From Fulvivirga ulvae (GTDB lineage Bacteria; Bacteroidota; Bacteroidia; Cytophagales; Cyclobacteriaceae), in the NCBI RefSeq assembly GCF_021389975.1, contig NZ_CP089981.1:4551501-4615500 (forward strand): 64,000 nucleotides of DNA, given 5' to 3'. Of the stretch, positions 43,933-53,567 are shown in pieces (positions within the stretch are counted from its first letter, which is position 1; each line of letters begins with the position of its first letter). The translations under genes were made by a program, and so were the position numbers. The notes beneath the pieces were generated by a model. The model was not told the origin of the DNA, ran no database searches, and was given only the letters and a program-made list of their open reading frames with translations.

Positions 43933-44502
43933 ATGAAACACATTCTATTTTTGGCTGCTCTTGTAGCTTCACTCTCGTGCTATTCACAAACAAGAACCGG
44001 ATTAAAAGGGGGGCTTAATATTGCTAATCTGCATTATTCCGCAGGCAACGAGTCCGTAAAAGGTGATCCTCTCACATCCTTCCATGTTGGTTTTGTATTT
44101 TTTCCTGAAGGTTCATCTGCTGTATCGGTGCAACCGGAAATACTTTTCTCCATGCAGGGAAACAAGCTTTCAACTCCATTAGGGAATGTTGAAGAAAAAC
44201 TAGGCTACGTTAATGTTCCTATTCTTATTAAGTATACTCCTGCCCCGGTATTTTCCATGTATGCGGGACCCCAGTTGGGTATGCTGGTTAGCAGTAACAA
44301 GATAAACGGTACAAGCGTAAAAGATTATTATAAAGAGGTGGACATTTCACTTTCTTTTGGATGCGAATTTAAAGCAGGAGAAAATATGTTATTTGGTGCG
44401 CGATATAATTTAGGAATGATGAACGTAGATGATTTCGACGATTCCGGAGATATCAAAGTAACCAACCAGGTAACCCAAATATATCTTGGTATATTGTTTT
44501 AG
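43933..44502 (+). CDS. Outer-membrane beta-barrel protein (PorT-like)
   Basis: The 189-residue protein has a signal peptide (about 1-19) then TRTGLKGGLNIANLHYS, FHVGFVFFPEG, QPEILFSMQGNKL, YVNVPILIKYTPAPVFSMYAGPQLG and a final strand QIYLGILF. This is the same small-barrel family as the protein at 12665-13315, though overall similarity is low. It is followed 34 bp later by an exported protein gene in the same direction. Confidence 0.85.
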   Translation: MKHILFLAALVASLSCYSQTRTGLKGGLNIANLHYSAGNESVKGDPLTSFHVGFVFFPEGSSAVSVQPEILFSMQGNKLSTPLGNVEEKLGYVNVPILIKYTPAPVFSMYAGPQLGMLVSSNKINGTSVKDYYKEVDISLSFGCEFKAGENMLFGARYNLGMMNVDDFDDSGDIKVTNQVTQIYLGILF

Positions 44503-44535
44503 TAAATGATCAGGTTGATTAACCATATAAATATA

Positions 44536-45219
44536 ATGAGGAGCACTTGCATGGTGCTCCTTTATTTTTTTCAACCACAGAATGTCCACGCCACTCCCGG
44601 AGATGGCATCATAGAAAATGAAACACTTATAGGCTACAACAGCACTTACTATTATTCCATAAAAACTGTGAGATACCCTACCGGTAGTTACTATAAGTTT
44701 GCTGACTCTACCTTTGTGATGGAAAGGGCACTTGCAACCGGCAAGGTGAATACAAGGATATGTACCCATGCATCCACATACATTGACCAATCCACTGAGG
44801 GGGATTGGACTAAAACGGAATATAGAAATACAGAATTTAATTATCCCCGGTTTCTGCTTAATAAGAAAGTCAAATATCTATACCCGGAACGGTATCTGAA
44901 TATACATGAGCCAGCCATACGACTTGATATTTTAAAGGAGGGGCTGGTCCTTCAATTGAAAGATTATAAAGTTATGGTCATGGACCTTGTTGATATGGAG
45001 CCTTATGCTCCGTGGATAACAGAATCGCTCAGCAAGGAGCAATATTACAGGTACAAATACCCAAAAGAGAAATTTAATTTCGTTACCATTAAAGCTTTTG
45101 TAAACGACGATCAGCATGCATTCTTTATTATTGAGTCGAAGATCGGTGCAGAAATACTCCAGGCCATTCTGGTAATGGAGGGCAGTCAGTTCAAGTTGTT
45201 GCAGAAAGGGCGCAAATGA
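44536..45219 (+). CDS. Exported protein of unknown function
   Basis: I place the start at 44536 (MRSTCMVLLYFF), which gives a signal peptide; a start at 44506 would extend it by ten residues. The 227-residue product is rich in Tyr, Lys and Glu, with beta-like segments such as ETLIGYNSTYYYSIKTVRY and LLNKKVKYLYPERYLNIHEP. I do not recognise a family. It is probably co-transcribed with the barrel gene upstream and could be a periplasmic partner. Confidence 0.55.
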   Translation: MRSTCMVLLYFFQPQNVHATPGDGIIENETLIGYNSTYYYSIKTVRYPTGSYYKFADSTFVMERALATGKVNTRICTHASTYIDQSTEGDWTKTEYRNTEFNYPRFLLNKKVKYLYPERYLNIHEPAIRLDILKEGLVLQLKDYKVMVMDLVDMEPYAPWITESLSKEQYYRYKYPKEKFNFVTIKAFVNDDQHAFFIIESKIGAEILQAILVMEGSQFKLLQKGRK

Positions 45220-45311
45220 ATTTAGCACAGCCTTGTCGTGTACTGTTTTATAATGCCGGCCTTACTGTAGCCTCCACTGATTCCTGCTGGTACAACTTGA
45301 TGAAAATCTCT

Positions 45312-45319
45312 TACCTTTG
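45312..45319 (+). promoter_or_regulatory. -7 box of the helicase gene, decides its start
   Basis: TACCTTTG is an exact TAnnTTTG match. Transcription would begin a few bases downstream, after the first in-frame ATG at 45317, so the ATG at 45338 is the more likely start of the helicase. Confidence 0.6.
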
Positions 45320-45337
45320 CCATTTAACAAAGTTTTT

Positions 45338-47266
45338 ATGGCCGGAAAGGATATTCAGGAAGGGTTAAAGCAGCTGCTGGTTCTGTTGGCACAGGAAAAG
45401 GAGGAAGACCTGCTCCAGTATAAACGTAAAATGATAGGAACCTCGCTTAGCGAGCGTCGTAAGCAGGGTGTATGCTGGTATCCGGTAAACCTGGAAAAAA
45501 CAAAATTTGATAGTGGTGATCGCCTGCTCGTTAAAGTGTCTCGTCCGCCCGAACATACCGATTCCCACCTTTTTCAATCCGGCAAGCTGGTAAGCCTGTT
45601 TTCCAATGCCTATAGCAATGAAGAATCTCGCGATGCGGTGAATGGTGTGGTAAACTATGTAAGCAAGCAGGAGATGCTCGTTACGCTAAACAATAATGAT
45701 ATTCCGGACTGGATACACGACGGACAGTTAGGTGTACAGTTGCTTTTTGATGAAAATGCCTACAGGGAGATGGAAAAGGCTGTTAAACACCTGATCAAAA
45801 CCAAAGATGAGCGCCTTGTTGAGCTTAAGAAAATACTTCTAGGTGACAGCGAAGCCCGGTTTGAAAGCAGGAACCCGGTAAAAGTGGCAGGTTTAAATAA
45901 CAGCCAGAACGATGCCCTGAATAAAGTGCTGAGTGCATCTGATGTAGCCATTATCCATGGCCCTCCGGGTACGGGTAAGACCACTACACTGATACAAGCT
46001 ATACTGGAAACGCTGAAATCTGAAACACAAACGCTGGTATGTGCCCCAAGTAATGCCGCAGTAGATCTGTTGGCCGATCGGCTGGGTGAGCAGGGAATTA
46101 ATGTGCTGAGAATCGGGCATCCTGCCCGTGTAACGGAAGAAACCCTGAGTAAAACGCTGGATGCCCGCATCACACGCCATCCTGACTATAAAACGCTAAA
46201 ATCCCTTCGCAGGCAGGCTGAAGAGTATAAGACTATGGGGCAGAAGTACAAAAGAAACTTTGGGCACTCGGAACGTGAGCAGCGAAGGCGGTTGCTGGCA
46301 GAGGCCCGTGAACTTCGCCATGAAGCAGAGCATCTGGAGTTTTTCATCATGGGAGACATCATAGCCAGGTCGCAGGTAATTGCCTGTACAATGGTTGGTG
46401 CAAGTAACCAGGTGCTTAAAGGGATGGTGTTCGAAACAGTATTTATTGATGAGGCGGCTCAGGCCCTCGAGCCGGCTTCATGGATTCCCATTATCCGGTC
46501 AGAGCGGGTGATCTTTGCCGGTGATCATTGCCAGTTGCCTCCAACCATCAGGTCGCTGGAAGCTGCCCGTAACGGATTGGAAGTAACGCTTTTTGAAAAG
46601 GTCATCAAGGGCAACAAGGCTGACGTAATGCTGAAGGAGCAATACCGGATGAATGAGGCCATCATGAACTTCTCAAGTCGTATATTTTATAAAAATCAAT
46701 TGACAGCCAATGAGGCGGTGGCTCACTGGAAAGTATTCCCCGATGACCTGTCAGTAGAGTTTATAGACACAGTCGGATGCGGTTACTTTGAAGAAGTCGA
46801 TCAGGAAACCAGAAGCTCATTCAACAAGGAGGAGGCACAATTGCTATTAAAGCATTTTAAAGACTACATAGAGCAGGTAGAAGCACTCGGTAAATGGAAT
46901 GAGGTGGAAGATATAGGCGTTATAGCTCCCTACAAAGCGCAGGTTTCCCTGCTTCAGGATCTGATGATGCAGCCGGGAACCCTCGAGGGGCACATTCAGG
47001 AAAAGCTGGGTGTAAATACGGTGGACTCATTTCAGGGACAGGAGCGGGATATCATATATATATCATTGGTGCGCTCCAATGAAAAGGGTGAAATTGGTTT
47101 TCTGGCCAATACCAGAAGGATGAATGTGGCAATTACCAGGGCCAAAAAGAAACTCGTAATTATCGGCGACAGTGCCACAATAGGCCAGAATGAGTTTTAT
47201 GCGGCTTTTCTGGATTATGTCAATGAAATTGGGGCTTACAGGAGTGCTTTTGAATTGATGTACTGA
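45338..47266 (+). CDS. Superfamily 1 DNA/RNA helicase (IGHMBP2/SMUBP-2-like)
   Basis: From the ATG at 45338 the protein has 642 residues. An N-terminal beta-rich domain (about 1-185) precedes helicase motifs: Walker A IHGPPGTGKTTTL, Ia LVCAPSNAAVDLL, Walker B FIDEAAQALEPA, motif III FAGDHCQLPPT, motif IV region LKEQYRMNEAIM, V VNTVDSFQGQERDIIYISLVRSN and VI TRRMNVAITRAKKKLVIIGD. These define the Upf1-like 5'-to-3' SF1 family, of which IGHMBP2 homologues are common in Bacteroidota. Probable roles are RNA or DNA unwinding in repair or RNA turnover. Confidence 0.93.
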   Translation: MAGKDIQEGLKQLLVLLAQEKEEDLLQYKRKMIGTSLSERRKQGVCWYPVNLEKTKFDSGDRLLVKVSRPPEHTDSHLFQSGKLVSLFSNAYSNEESRDAVNGVVNYVSKQEMLVTLNNNDIPDWIHDGQLGVQLLFDENAYREMEKAVKHLIKTKDERLVELKKILLGDSEARFESRNPVKVAGLNNSQNDALNKVLSASDVAIIHGPPGTGKTTTLIQAILETLKSETQTLVCAPSNAAVDLLADRLGEQGINVLRIGHPARVTEETLSKTLDARITRHPDYKTLKSLRRQAEEYKTMGQKYKRNFGHSEREQRRRLLAEARELRHEAEHLEFFIMGDIIARSQVIACTMVGASNQVLKGMVFETVFIDEAAQALEPASWIPIIRSERVIFAGDHCQLPPTIRSLEAARNGLEVTLFEKVIKGNKADVMLKEQYRMNEAIMNFSSRIFYKNQLTANEAVAHWKVFPDDLSVEFIDTVGCGYFEEVDQETRSSFNKEEAQLLLKHFKDYIEQVEALGKWNEVEDIGVIAPYKAQVSLLQDLMMQPGTLEGHIQEKLGVNTVDSFQGQERDIIYISLVRSNEKGEIGFLANTRRMNVAITRAKKKLVIIGDSATIGQNEFYAAFLDYVNEIGAYRSAFELMY

Positions 47267-47580
47267 TGAGGCATATCTTTTTTCTGGTCGGGCAAGGTTT
47301 TTAAAAAAATATCAGTCGCAGGTGTTTACAATGAGGTGTGTTGTTTACCAGAGAATATGATACTTACAAGAATTAAAACACCACACCTTTTAATCATATT
47401 ATTAATATTGGTATTTACTAACATTATTGGTTTAGCTGTAATGTTATCGTAGAAGTGAGCAGGGGTGTTATTAAGGCAATGATCTTGCCATTGGCGTTTC
47501 TCCACCAGCAAAAGTTGAAGCACAATGAAGTCAGGCTTCCGAAGCTTTCAAATACTTCGGAAGCCTGATCATAATTGCGA
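47267..47580. other. Intergenic region with a bidirectional hairpin
   Basis: About 310 bp between the converging helicase and M16 genes. Only the hairpin at 47531-47568 stands out; no credible gene. Confidence 0.5.
47531..47568. terminator. Hairpin sharing the 12615-12649 stem sequence
   Basis: TCAGGCTTCCGAAG and CTTCGGAAGCCTGA form a perfect 14-base stem around a ten-base loop, just 12 bp from the end of the M16 gene. The outer part of the stem is identical to the hairpin after the cbb3 operon. Confidence 0.8.
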
Positions 47581-48969
47581 TCAATAATCCTTGATCGACT
47601 TTTCGTAATCTTTGATCTGCTGTTCTATTACTTTTTTATCTCCCACAATTACCAGTGTCATGCCCTCTGGCCTTATATACTTTTGGGCCATTTCCCGGAT
47701 TTTTTCAGGGGTTACAGCATAAATATTCTGTACTTTGTTGGTCAGGAACGACTCATCAAGATCATATACATCGAGATAAACGAGTTGCCCGATAATACCG
47801 GAAGGAGTGGAGTTTTGTAAAACAAATACTCCTGCTTCATAATTTTGAATACCTTTCAATTCTTCCTGAGAGGGCGCTTCTTTTTGCAGCCGGTCTATTT
47901 CTTTGGTTATTTCCTGTAGTGAAGGTCCTGTAAATTCCGTAGTAACGTCAGCCTGCTCATACCAAATGGCCGATTTATACCTGTCGCTAATATTGCTGGC
48001 TGGCGAATACGTATATCCTTTGTCTTCACGAATGTTGCTGGTGATCCTGGATCCAAACGATCCGCCCAGCAGCGAATTCATTACGTCAAGGGCTATGTAG
48101 TCTGCACTGGAAGGGTCAGGTACCGGTAATCCGAGCATAATAGTGGATTGCGGAGCGTCTGGCCTGTCCAGAATGGTTATCTGGCCATCCTGGCTGGGGG
48201 TGGCGGGGATGTATTGTGGTGCAGGGCCTTCTTTCCACTTGCCAAAAGCCTCTCTTACTGCCTTCTCTACGGCAGAAGCATTAAATTTACCTGCTACGTA
48301 AACGGTGGTGCGCCTTGCTCCAAAATTTTCGTTATAATGTTTTCTGATCATTTCAACATTAAAGCTGCTGATCATATCTTCGGAGGGGTAGAGCCTTCCG
48401 TAAGAATGATCGGGGTACAGTTGGGCATAAAAGGCCTGACTTGCCTTGGGCTGTGGGCGTGATAGTGTAACGCTTAACTGCCTTTTCATGTCATTTTTCA
48501 ATCTGTCTATTTCACTTTCCGGAAACTTTGGATTTTGCAAAACGCCAGCCATTACCTTTATCGCTTCTGGGGTAAACTCATAGAGCACTGAAGATGATAG
48601 AGAGGTAGTATGAGCGCCTACACCAATATTGAGGTTGCCCCCCATGCCGGCCATTTTATCGGCGATTTCTTTTGAAGTCATACCCGTGCTGCCCTCTTCC
48701 ATAAGATCACCCACAAGGTCGGCAAGCCAAACTTCTGCCTCGCCCTCATGGATGTTACCGGTTTTAACGGTTATGTTGATAGTAGCTTTAGGTACGGCGC
48801 CATAGGGGATCATAATCAGCTCCAACCCGTTGTCAAGCTTTACAGTTTGCCTTTCAGGTAGCGTAAAATCCTTGGGTTGTCCTCCTGGAGGTGGTGTCTC
48901 CTTATCCTGAGTAAAAGCGGTAAAACTAAGTAATAGTAATCCGGTAATATATATTCCTATTGTTTTCAT
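47581..48969 (-). CDS. M16-family peptidase subunit, non-catalytic
   Basis: The 462-residue protein has a signal peptide (about 1-20) and two M16 domains (about 40-200 and 210-430) with FGARRTTVYVAGKF and GGSFGSRITSNIREDKGYTYSP. The zinc-binding HxxEH motif expected near residue 80 is replaced by WLADLVGDLMEEGST, so it cannot be the catalytic subunit. The adjacent upstream gene has an intact motif, so the two probably form a heterodimer like mitochondrial processing peptidase. The RED.GYTYS and R-Y pair that bind the substrate in the partner subunit are kept. Confidence 0.9.
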   Translation of the reverse strand: MKTIGIYITGLLLLSFTAFTQDKETPPPGGQPKDFTLPERQTVKLDNGLELIMIPYGAVPKATINITVKTGNIHEGEAEVWLADLVGDLMEEGSTGMTSKEIADKMAGMGGNLNIGVGAHTTSLSSSVLYEFTPEAIKVMAGVLQNPKFPESEIDRLKNDMKRQLSVTLSRPQPKASQAFYAQLYPDHSYGRLYPSEDMISSFNVEMIRKHYNENFGARRTTVYVAGKFNASAVEKAVREAFGKWKEGPAPQYIPATPSQDGQITILDRPDAPQSTIMLGLPVPDPSSADYIALDVMNSLLGGSFGSRITSNIREDKGYTYSPASNISDRYKSAIWYEQADVTTEFTGPSLQEITKEIDRLQKEAPSQEELKGIQNYEAGVFVLQNSTPSGIIGQLVYLDVYDLDESFLTNKVQNIYAVTPEKIREMAQKYIRPEGMTLVIVGDKKVIEQQIKDYEKSIKDY

Positions 48970-48974
48970 AGCAC

Positions 48975-50363
48975 TTAATTTTCAGTTTTAGCCAAAGGGT
49001 TGACGGTTAAAATGGTTCTGTTGGTACTTCTCAGGTATTCATCAGCCGTTTTTTTTATCAGCTCCGGAGTTACTTTTTTAAACTCACCTTCCAACTGGTT
49101 GATTTTTGCTGGGTTATCTTCGAAAAGAGCAAAAGATGCCAGCAGATCCGCACGTCCCAACCCAAAGAACCCACCGATGTTGTCGTATAGTTGTGACCTC
49201 ATCTTTACTATGGCCTGATCGATCATTTCCTGAGTCACACCATTGGTTACATCACTGATAACCTGATCAACAGAGGTCATAATGGAATCCTGAGGAGTGT
49301 GATTGTCGTACGTCAGATTAAACATCCACAGCATAGGGCCGTTGTAATTAAACATATTGCCCAGGTAATTGATGCCGCCATTTACGTTTGATGTGTAACC
49401 CTTATCTTTAACCAGTTTGCGGGTCAGCAAACTATTATCACCCTGAACCAATATCTGATCGAGTAATCCCATAGCATAGTATTCCGGGGTATTTTTTTCA
49501 GGCATTTTGTACGCGATAGCGATGGCCGGTTTATTGGCCAGCGGGTCATCCTTTGTGAATTTCTTTTCTTCGGTTTGCCTGGGCTCAGAGATATCCGGCA
49601 GAGCAGGTATTTCGGCAGAAGGGATAGGGGCAAAGTATTTTTCAATCCATTTTTTAACCTCTTCGGGTTTAAAATCGCCAACTACCGCCAGAGAGGCATT
49701 ATTAGGAGCATAGTAGGTGTCAAAAAACTTCTGTACATCTTCCAGGTTGGCTGCGTCCAGATCTTCCAGGTCACCATAGAAATTGTGGGCATTATACCAG
49801 TTCTCATTGGCATATTGAGGCATGTCCAGCCATGGAAAGCCTCCATAGGGTTGGTTTAGTACATTTACCTTTACCTCATTTTTTACTACCCCCTGCTGGT
49901 TGGTGAGGTTTTCCTGGGTTATGTCTAGCCCCTTCATTCTGTCTGCCTCTGCCCAAAGCATGGTTTCAAGTTTATGAGAAGGTACAATTTCGAAATAATT
50001 GGTGAAATCAAAGCGGGTGGAACCATTGAGTACACCACCATTTTGTTGAACAAGCTTAATGAACTCCATTTTTCCTAAGTTTTTGGACCCCTGGAACATC
50101 ATATGTTCAAAAAGGTGGGCAAACCCTGTTCTGTCACGTGGCTCTATTCTGAAGCCTATGTTATAATAAACAGCAACAATGGCTGTGGGCGCGGTTTTAT
50201 CCGGCGATAAAATAACTTTAAGCCCGTTGTCCAGCTTGTAGTATTCTACCGGTACAGTAAACTCAGCCGCGGTGTCATCCTCCACCTCCTGAACCTCTGT
50301 AACCTGGGAGCAGGATGCCAGGACCATTAGCAGCAGTATTAAATTCAGATATCCTTTTTTCAT
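48975..50363 (-). CDS. M16-family zinc peptidase, catalytic lipoprotein subunit
   Basis: I place the start at 50363 (MKKGYLNL), which gives a lipoprotein signal with lipobox LASC near residues 15-18; the earlier in-frame ATG at 50393 adds ten residues with no signal character. The 462-residue protein has the zinc motif HLFEHMMFQGS, with the downstream Glu expected in the NGGVLNGSTRFDFTNYFE region. It belongs to M16, whose members degrade or process peptides in the periplasm. It is followed five bases later by the non-catalytic partner. Confidence 0.93.
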   Translation of the reverse strand: MKKGYLNLILLLMVLASCSQVTEVQEVEDDTAAEFTVPVEYYKLDNGLKVILSPDKTAPTAIVAVYYNIGFRIEPRDRTGFAHLFEHMMFQGSKNLGKMEFIKLVQQNGGVLNGSTRFDFTNYFEIVPSHKLETMLWAEADRMKGLDITQENLTNQQGVVKNEVKVNVLNQPYGGFPWLDMPQYANENWYNAHNFYGDLEDLDAANLEDVQKFFDTYYAPNNASLAVVGDFKPEEVKKWIEKYFAPIPSAEIPALPDISEPRQTEEKKFTKDDPLANKPAIAIAYKMPEKNTPEYYAMGLLDQILVQGDNSLLTRKLVKDKGYTSNVNGGINYLGNMFNYNGPMLWMFNLTYDNHTPQDSIMTSVDQVISDVTNGVTQEMIDQAIVKMRSQLYDNIGGFFGLGRADLLASFALFEDNPAKINQLEGEFKKVTPELIKKTADEYLRSTNRTILTVNPLAKTEN

Positions 50364-50639
50364 AAAAGAAATTTTAGTTAAATGTTCATGCATTCGTGTT
50401 AAATCCTATCATCTCAATTATGAGATATGGAATAAAATAGATAACAAAAGTTACATTAGAAATTTCAATATCCCTGATATGATAAGAATTAAATGAAGAA
50501 CGGCATGAGTGGGCTATAAATGGCAGGCGCTGAATATAATATTGTCGGGGGAATTTAGACCCACCGAAGAAGAGAGCCAATAGTAAAGGAATTAGTGCAA
50601 ATTTATATGGCAGAATACTCTTCATCGGCGGGATGGAGT

Positions 50640-51452
50640 TTATCTGGCATAAAAGCTTTTATAGCGAGCTACAACGAGCATAAACACGCCGTAGCATACT
50701 AATCCTGCAGCAATCAGAGCCATCAGCCACGGGCCACTGGTAGATTGCTGGATGAATGAAAACGCTCCGGAAGACCCCTGGATACTTCCGGGATTAGACT
50801 GTAATGCTGCCTGGAGAAAGAAGTAACCAACAATACCTATCAGAATACCACGGGCAATAAAACCAGCATATCCGGCATTTTTGATGATAGACTCGGCTTT
50901 ACTATATGGTATTTCCACCGGGCGCAGGTTTTGGGTAAAGCCTCCTTTATAAACCCTGTAAAACTGATATATTGCCTTTGCAAATAGCGCTATTGCAATA
51001 AGTATTACTATAAGTACACCAATTTTGCTTTGCAGTAAAGAACCAACTAGCCCTTGTCCGGATTGGCCTGATGAACCGCTACCTCCGGAAATTTGTAATA
51101 CGGAGTATACGCCCAGGGCCAGGTACAACACGCCACTTATGAAGTATCCGGTACGTTTTATCTTGCCTTTACTATCTGTCCCTTCACCCTGAGGATCCTG
51201 AATAGACTGTACAAAACGCCAGAAGGCATAGCAGGCCAGCCCGATGGCTATAAGTATCAGCAAAACATTCCCAAAAGGTTGTTTTTGTAAAAACTCTATC
51301 ACCTGTACTTTTCCAGCCTTTTGTCCGCCCATGTTGAAGGCTGCCAGTAAAGTTAGTATACCGGCCACACCATAAACTACTCCTTTTGCAACATGCCCCA
51401 CTCTTCCGGCCCGTTCTTTCCAGTTATCATTTCCTGTTGTATATGTATTCAT
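50640..51452 (-). CDS. DUF1206 membrane protein
   Basis: The 270-residue protein has six membrane helices arranged as three repeats of a two-helix unit, each starting with a G..A.G..Y...G motif (RVGHVAKGVVYGVAGILTLL, KRTGYFISGVLYLALG, GYAGFIARGILIGIVGYFFL). This is the DUF1206 architecture, thought to be an inner-membrane protein of unknown function. It stands alone. A small upstream intergenic region shows no CRP/FNR-type operator. Confidence 0.9.
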   Translation of the reverse strand: MNTYTTGNDNWKERAGRVGHVAKGVVYGVAGILTLLAAFNMGGQKAGKVQVIEFLQKQPFGNVLLILIAIGLACYAFWRFVQSIQDPQGEGTDSKGKIKRTGYFISGVLYLALGVYSVLQISGGSGSSGQSGQGLVGSLLQSKIGVLIVILIAIALFAKAIYQFYRVYKGGFTQNLRPVEIPYSKAESIIKNAGYAGFIARGILIGIVGYFFLQAALQSNPGSIQGSSGAFSFIQQSTSGPWLMALIAAGLVCYGVFMLVVARYKSFYAR

Positions 51453-51591
51453 AATGGATGTTTTTAATTACAATAATCTGTTTTGCTAACAGGAAAAATA
51501 ATGCCGTTACCTCTGCGGGCTTTTGTTAAACATTGCAAGGATGTATACCGTGTAAATAATACCACGCTGGTCCGGTTTATTTCTACGATGT

Positions 51592-51599
51592 TATATTTG
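51592..51599 (+). promoter_or_regulatory. -7 box of the nucleosidase-like gene
   Basis: TATATTTG is an exact TAnnTTTG match 61 bp before the start codon. No TGA-N6-TCA operator precedes it. Confidence 0.5.
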
Positions 51600-51660
51600 C
51601 CTTCCCTTTTTCAGGATAGGCAGTAAATCCTTAGTTTTAGACTTACAATCAAAAAATGGA

Positions 51661-53358
51661 ATGATAGATACTTCAAAACAGAGAACAAGAGAATCGAGAG
51701 CCGCTATTGAGCGCTTGTATATAACCATGAGGCACCTGCTTATAAGAGGGAGTTATAAGCCAATGGGCGTTTCAGGAAGGTCATTGATAGAAGCTCTGCT
51801 TACCCTCAGGCCTGAGATATATGGAACTGTAGCCGATCCGGGTAAGGTAGAGCTTGACGGTCTGCTGTATGTTATCGAAAGGTTGCCTAATGGCATAGAA
51901 GAATGCCGGTTCGTCAAGCTGGTGGCAAGAGAAGGCTTTGAGGAGGCCGGGCACCCTGTGATGATCCCGATCAAGCGAAGAAGAAACTGTTTCAGGATCG
52001 ATGAAAACAGAATGTATATTGAAATGACACGGGGGCGAAGTGACATTTACGATATTCTGACTCACCTTACCTTTTTATTTATTGAGGGTGAAAAGATCAA
52101 AAACCACAGTCTTGATCAAAAAGGACAAATCATAGATGACTGGTACCGCCTGGAAGAAATAGTAAAGCTGGAAGAGCAGAATGAGCCTTTTGATGAAAAA
52201 AAGGCCGCGGTGTATCTCAGCAACTTTTTAGGTAGAACAATTAAGGAAACCTATGCTGCTATAGATAAATTCAAGAAAGGGAAAAATAAAAACAGCCTTT
52301 ACCATATCGTGTACTGGCTGGGACGCACGGCCATCGAAGAAGCTATGGAAGGCAAGGATAAAGAAATCACCTTCTCATCTAAGCTAAGGGAAATTATCGG
52401 CCACCATATTTACGGTGAAAAATGGGCCAGAAAGATCAAATCATACATACATAACAAGCAACTGGCAGAAAGGCCAATACATATCATCAGCGCCAATATG
52501 CATAGCTTTCTCAATGCTATTTATGGTTTCAGGGCTTTGAAAGATGAGGGGTTCAGCACCCTGGAGGAGCTGGCTACGCAAACCAGCAAAGAGCAAAACG
52601 GGGAAATGCGTGAGAAGATCAGGCAGTATGCCCTGGAGAATGGCCTGCATGAAATAGAAGACCAGTCGGGGACCAACCTGTCGGTACAGATATTTAACCT
52701 GGATAAGTTTGACTTTAACCATCTGCCGGAAAATATCAGACCGAATGGAGCAATGGGGGAGGCCCCCGTACTTGTAGTTATGGACTATGCTTTTGGGGAG
52801 CAGGCTTTTGAATGTATGGACGAGCTTCTGAAGCCTTATGAAGAAGGTAATGATATTTATGACATGAATATCCAGTCTGTTTCTATTATGGGAAAAGCAG
52901 GTATACTGACCGGAAACAAGAGCGATATCATGATCCCCACGGCACACGTGTTTGAAGGTACTGCCGATAATTACCCCATTGAAAACGACTTTGACCTGAG
53001 CGAATTCAAAGGTAAGATGGCTACTTATGAAGGGACCATGATCACCGTTTTAGGTACATCCCTGCAAAACCGTGATGTACTCAACCACTTCCTGACGTCA
53101 ACCTGGAATGCCGTTGGACTGGAGATGGAAGGAGCGCATTACCAAAAAGCCATACAATCTGCCGCCATGATCAGAAAGAGCGTGAGTGAAAAGGTAAAAG
53201 TACGCTATGCCTACTACGCATCGGATAACCCTTTAATGACAGGAAGTACTTTGGCTTCAGGAAGTCTGGGTATAGAAGGAGTGAAGCCTACGTATCTGAT
53301 CACCTCTGCAATTCTGAAAAGGATTTTGAATAGTCATTCCGGCTATGAAAAAAGATGA
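51661..53358 (+). CDS. DUF6909-like protein with nucleoside phosphorylase-like C-terminal part
   Basis: The 565-residue cytosolic protein has an N-terminal region (about 1-190) of mixed helices with a TRGRSDIYDILTHLTFLFIEGEKI segment, a helical middle part, and a C-terminal half with features of the purine/uridine phosphorylase and MTA/SAH nucleosidase fold: VSIMGKAGILTGNKSDIMIPTAHVFEG, then GLEMEGAHYQKAIQ (the V.ME.A-like ribose-binding segment) and YASDNPL. I recall similar Bacteroidota proteins being named DUF6909, which I could not check. A role in nucleoside or AMP hydrolysis is an inference from the fold. It stands alone with an exact -7 box. Confidence 0.65.
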   Translation: MIDTSKQRTRESRAAIERLYITMRHLLIRGSYKPMGVSGRSLIEALLTLRPEIYGTVADPGKVELDGLLYVIERLPNGIEECRFVKLVAREGFEEAGHPVMIPIKRRRNCFRIDENRMYIEMTRGRSDIYDILTHLTFLFIEGEKIKNHSLDQKGQIIDDWYRLEEIVKLEEQNEPFDEKKAAVYLSNFLGRTIKETYAAIDKFKKGKNKNSLYHIVYWLGRTAIEEAMEGKDKEITFSSKLREIIGHHIYGEKWARKIKSYIHNKQLAERPIHIISANMHSFLNAIYGFRALKDEGFSTLEELATQTSKEQNGEMREKIRQYALENGLHEIEDQSGTNLSVQIFNLDKFDFNHLPENIRPNGAMGEAPVLVVMDYAFGEQAFECMDELLKPYEEGNDIYDMNIQSVSIMGKAGILTGNKSDIMIPTAHVFEGTADNYPIENDFDLSEFKGKMATYEGTMITVLGTSLQNRDVLNHFLTSTWNAVGLEMEGAHYQKAIQSAAMIRKSVSEKVKVRYAYYASDNPLMTGSTLASGSLGIEGVKPTYLITSAILKRILNSHSGYEKR

Positions 53359-53518
53359 TTAAAGGAGATGAAAGCAGTTCATCCTGGATGAGATAATATA
53401 GAGAACCCTCGTGTCGTTGAAATATGAGCAGTTAAAAAAACTGCAAGCGGGCAATGAAAATATCCTCTGCATGCATAATTTTTTAACTCAAAAATAACTT
53501 TAGAATAATAAATTTGTT

Positions 53519-53526
53519 TAAATTGA
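53519..53526 (+). promoter_or_regulatory. -7 box of the fasciclin lipoprotein gene
   Basis: TAAATTTG is an exact TAnnTTTG match 41 bp before the start codon. Confidence 0.5.
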
Positions 53527-53567
53527 TGTTCTGAAATCGTTTGAAACTAATAAACTAAAAAATCTTT

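Noticed and set aside
47326..47523. 65-codon minus-strand frame between helicase and M16 genes
   Set aside because: No start context or family likeness.
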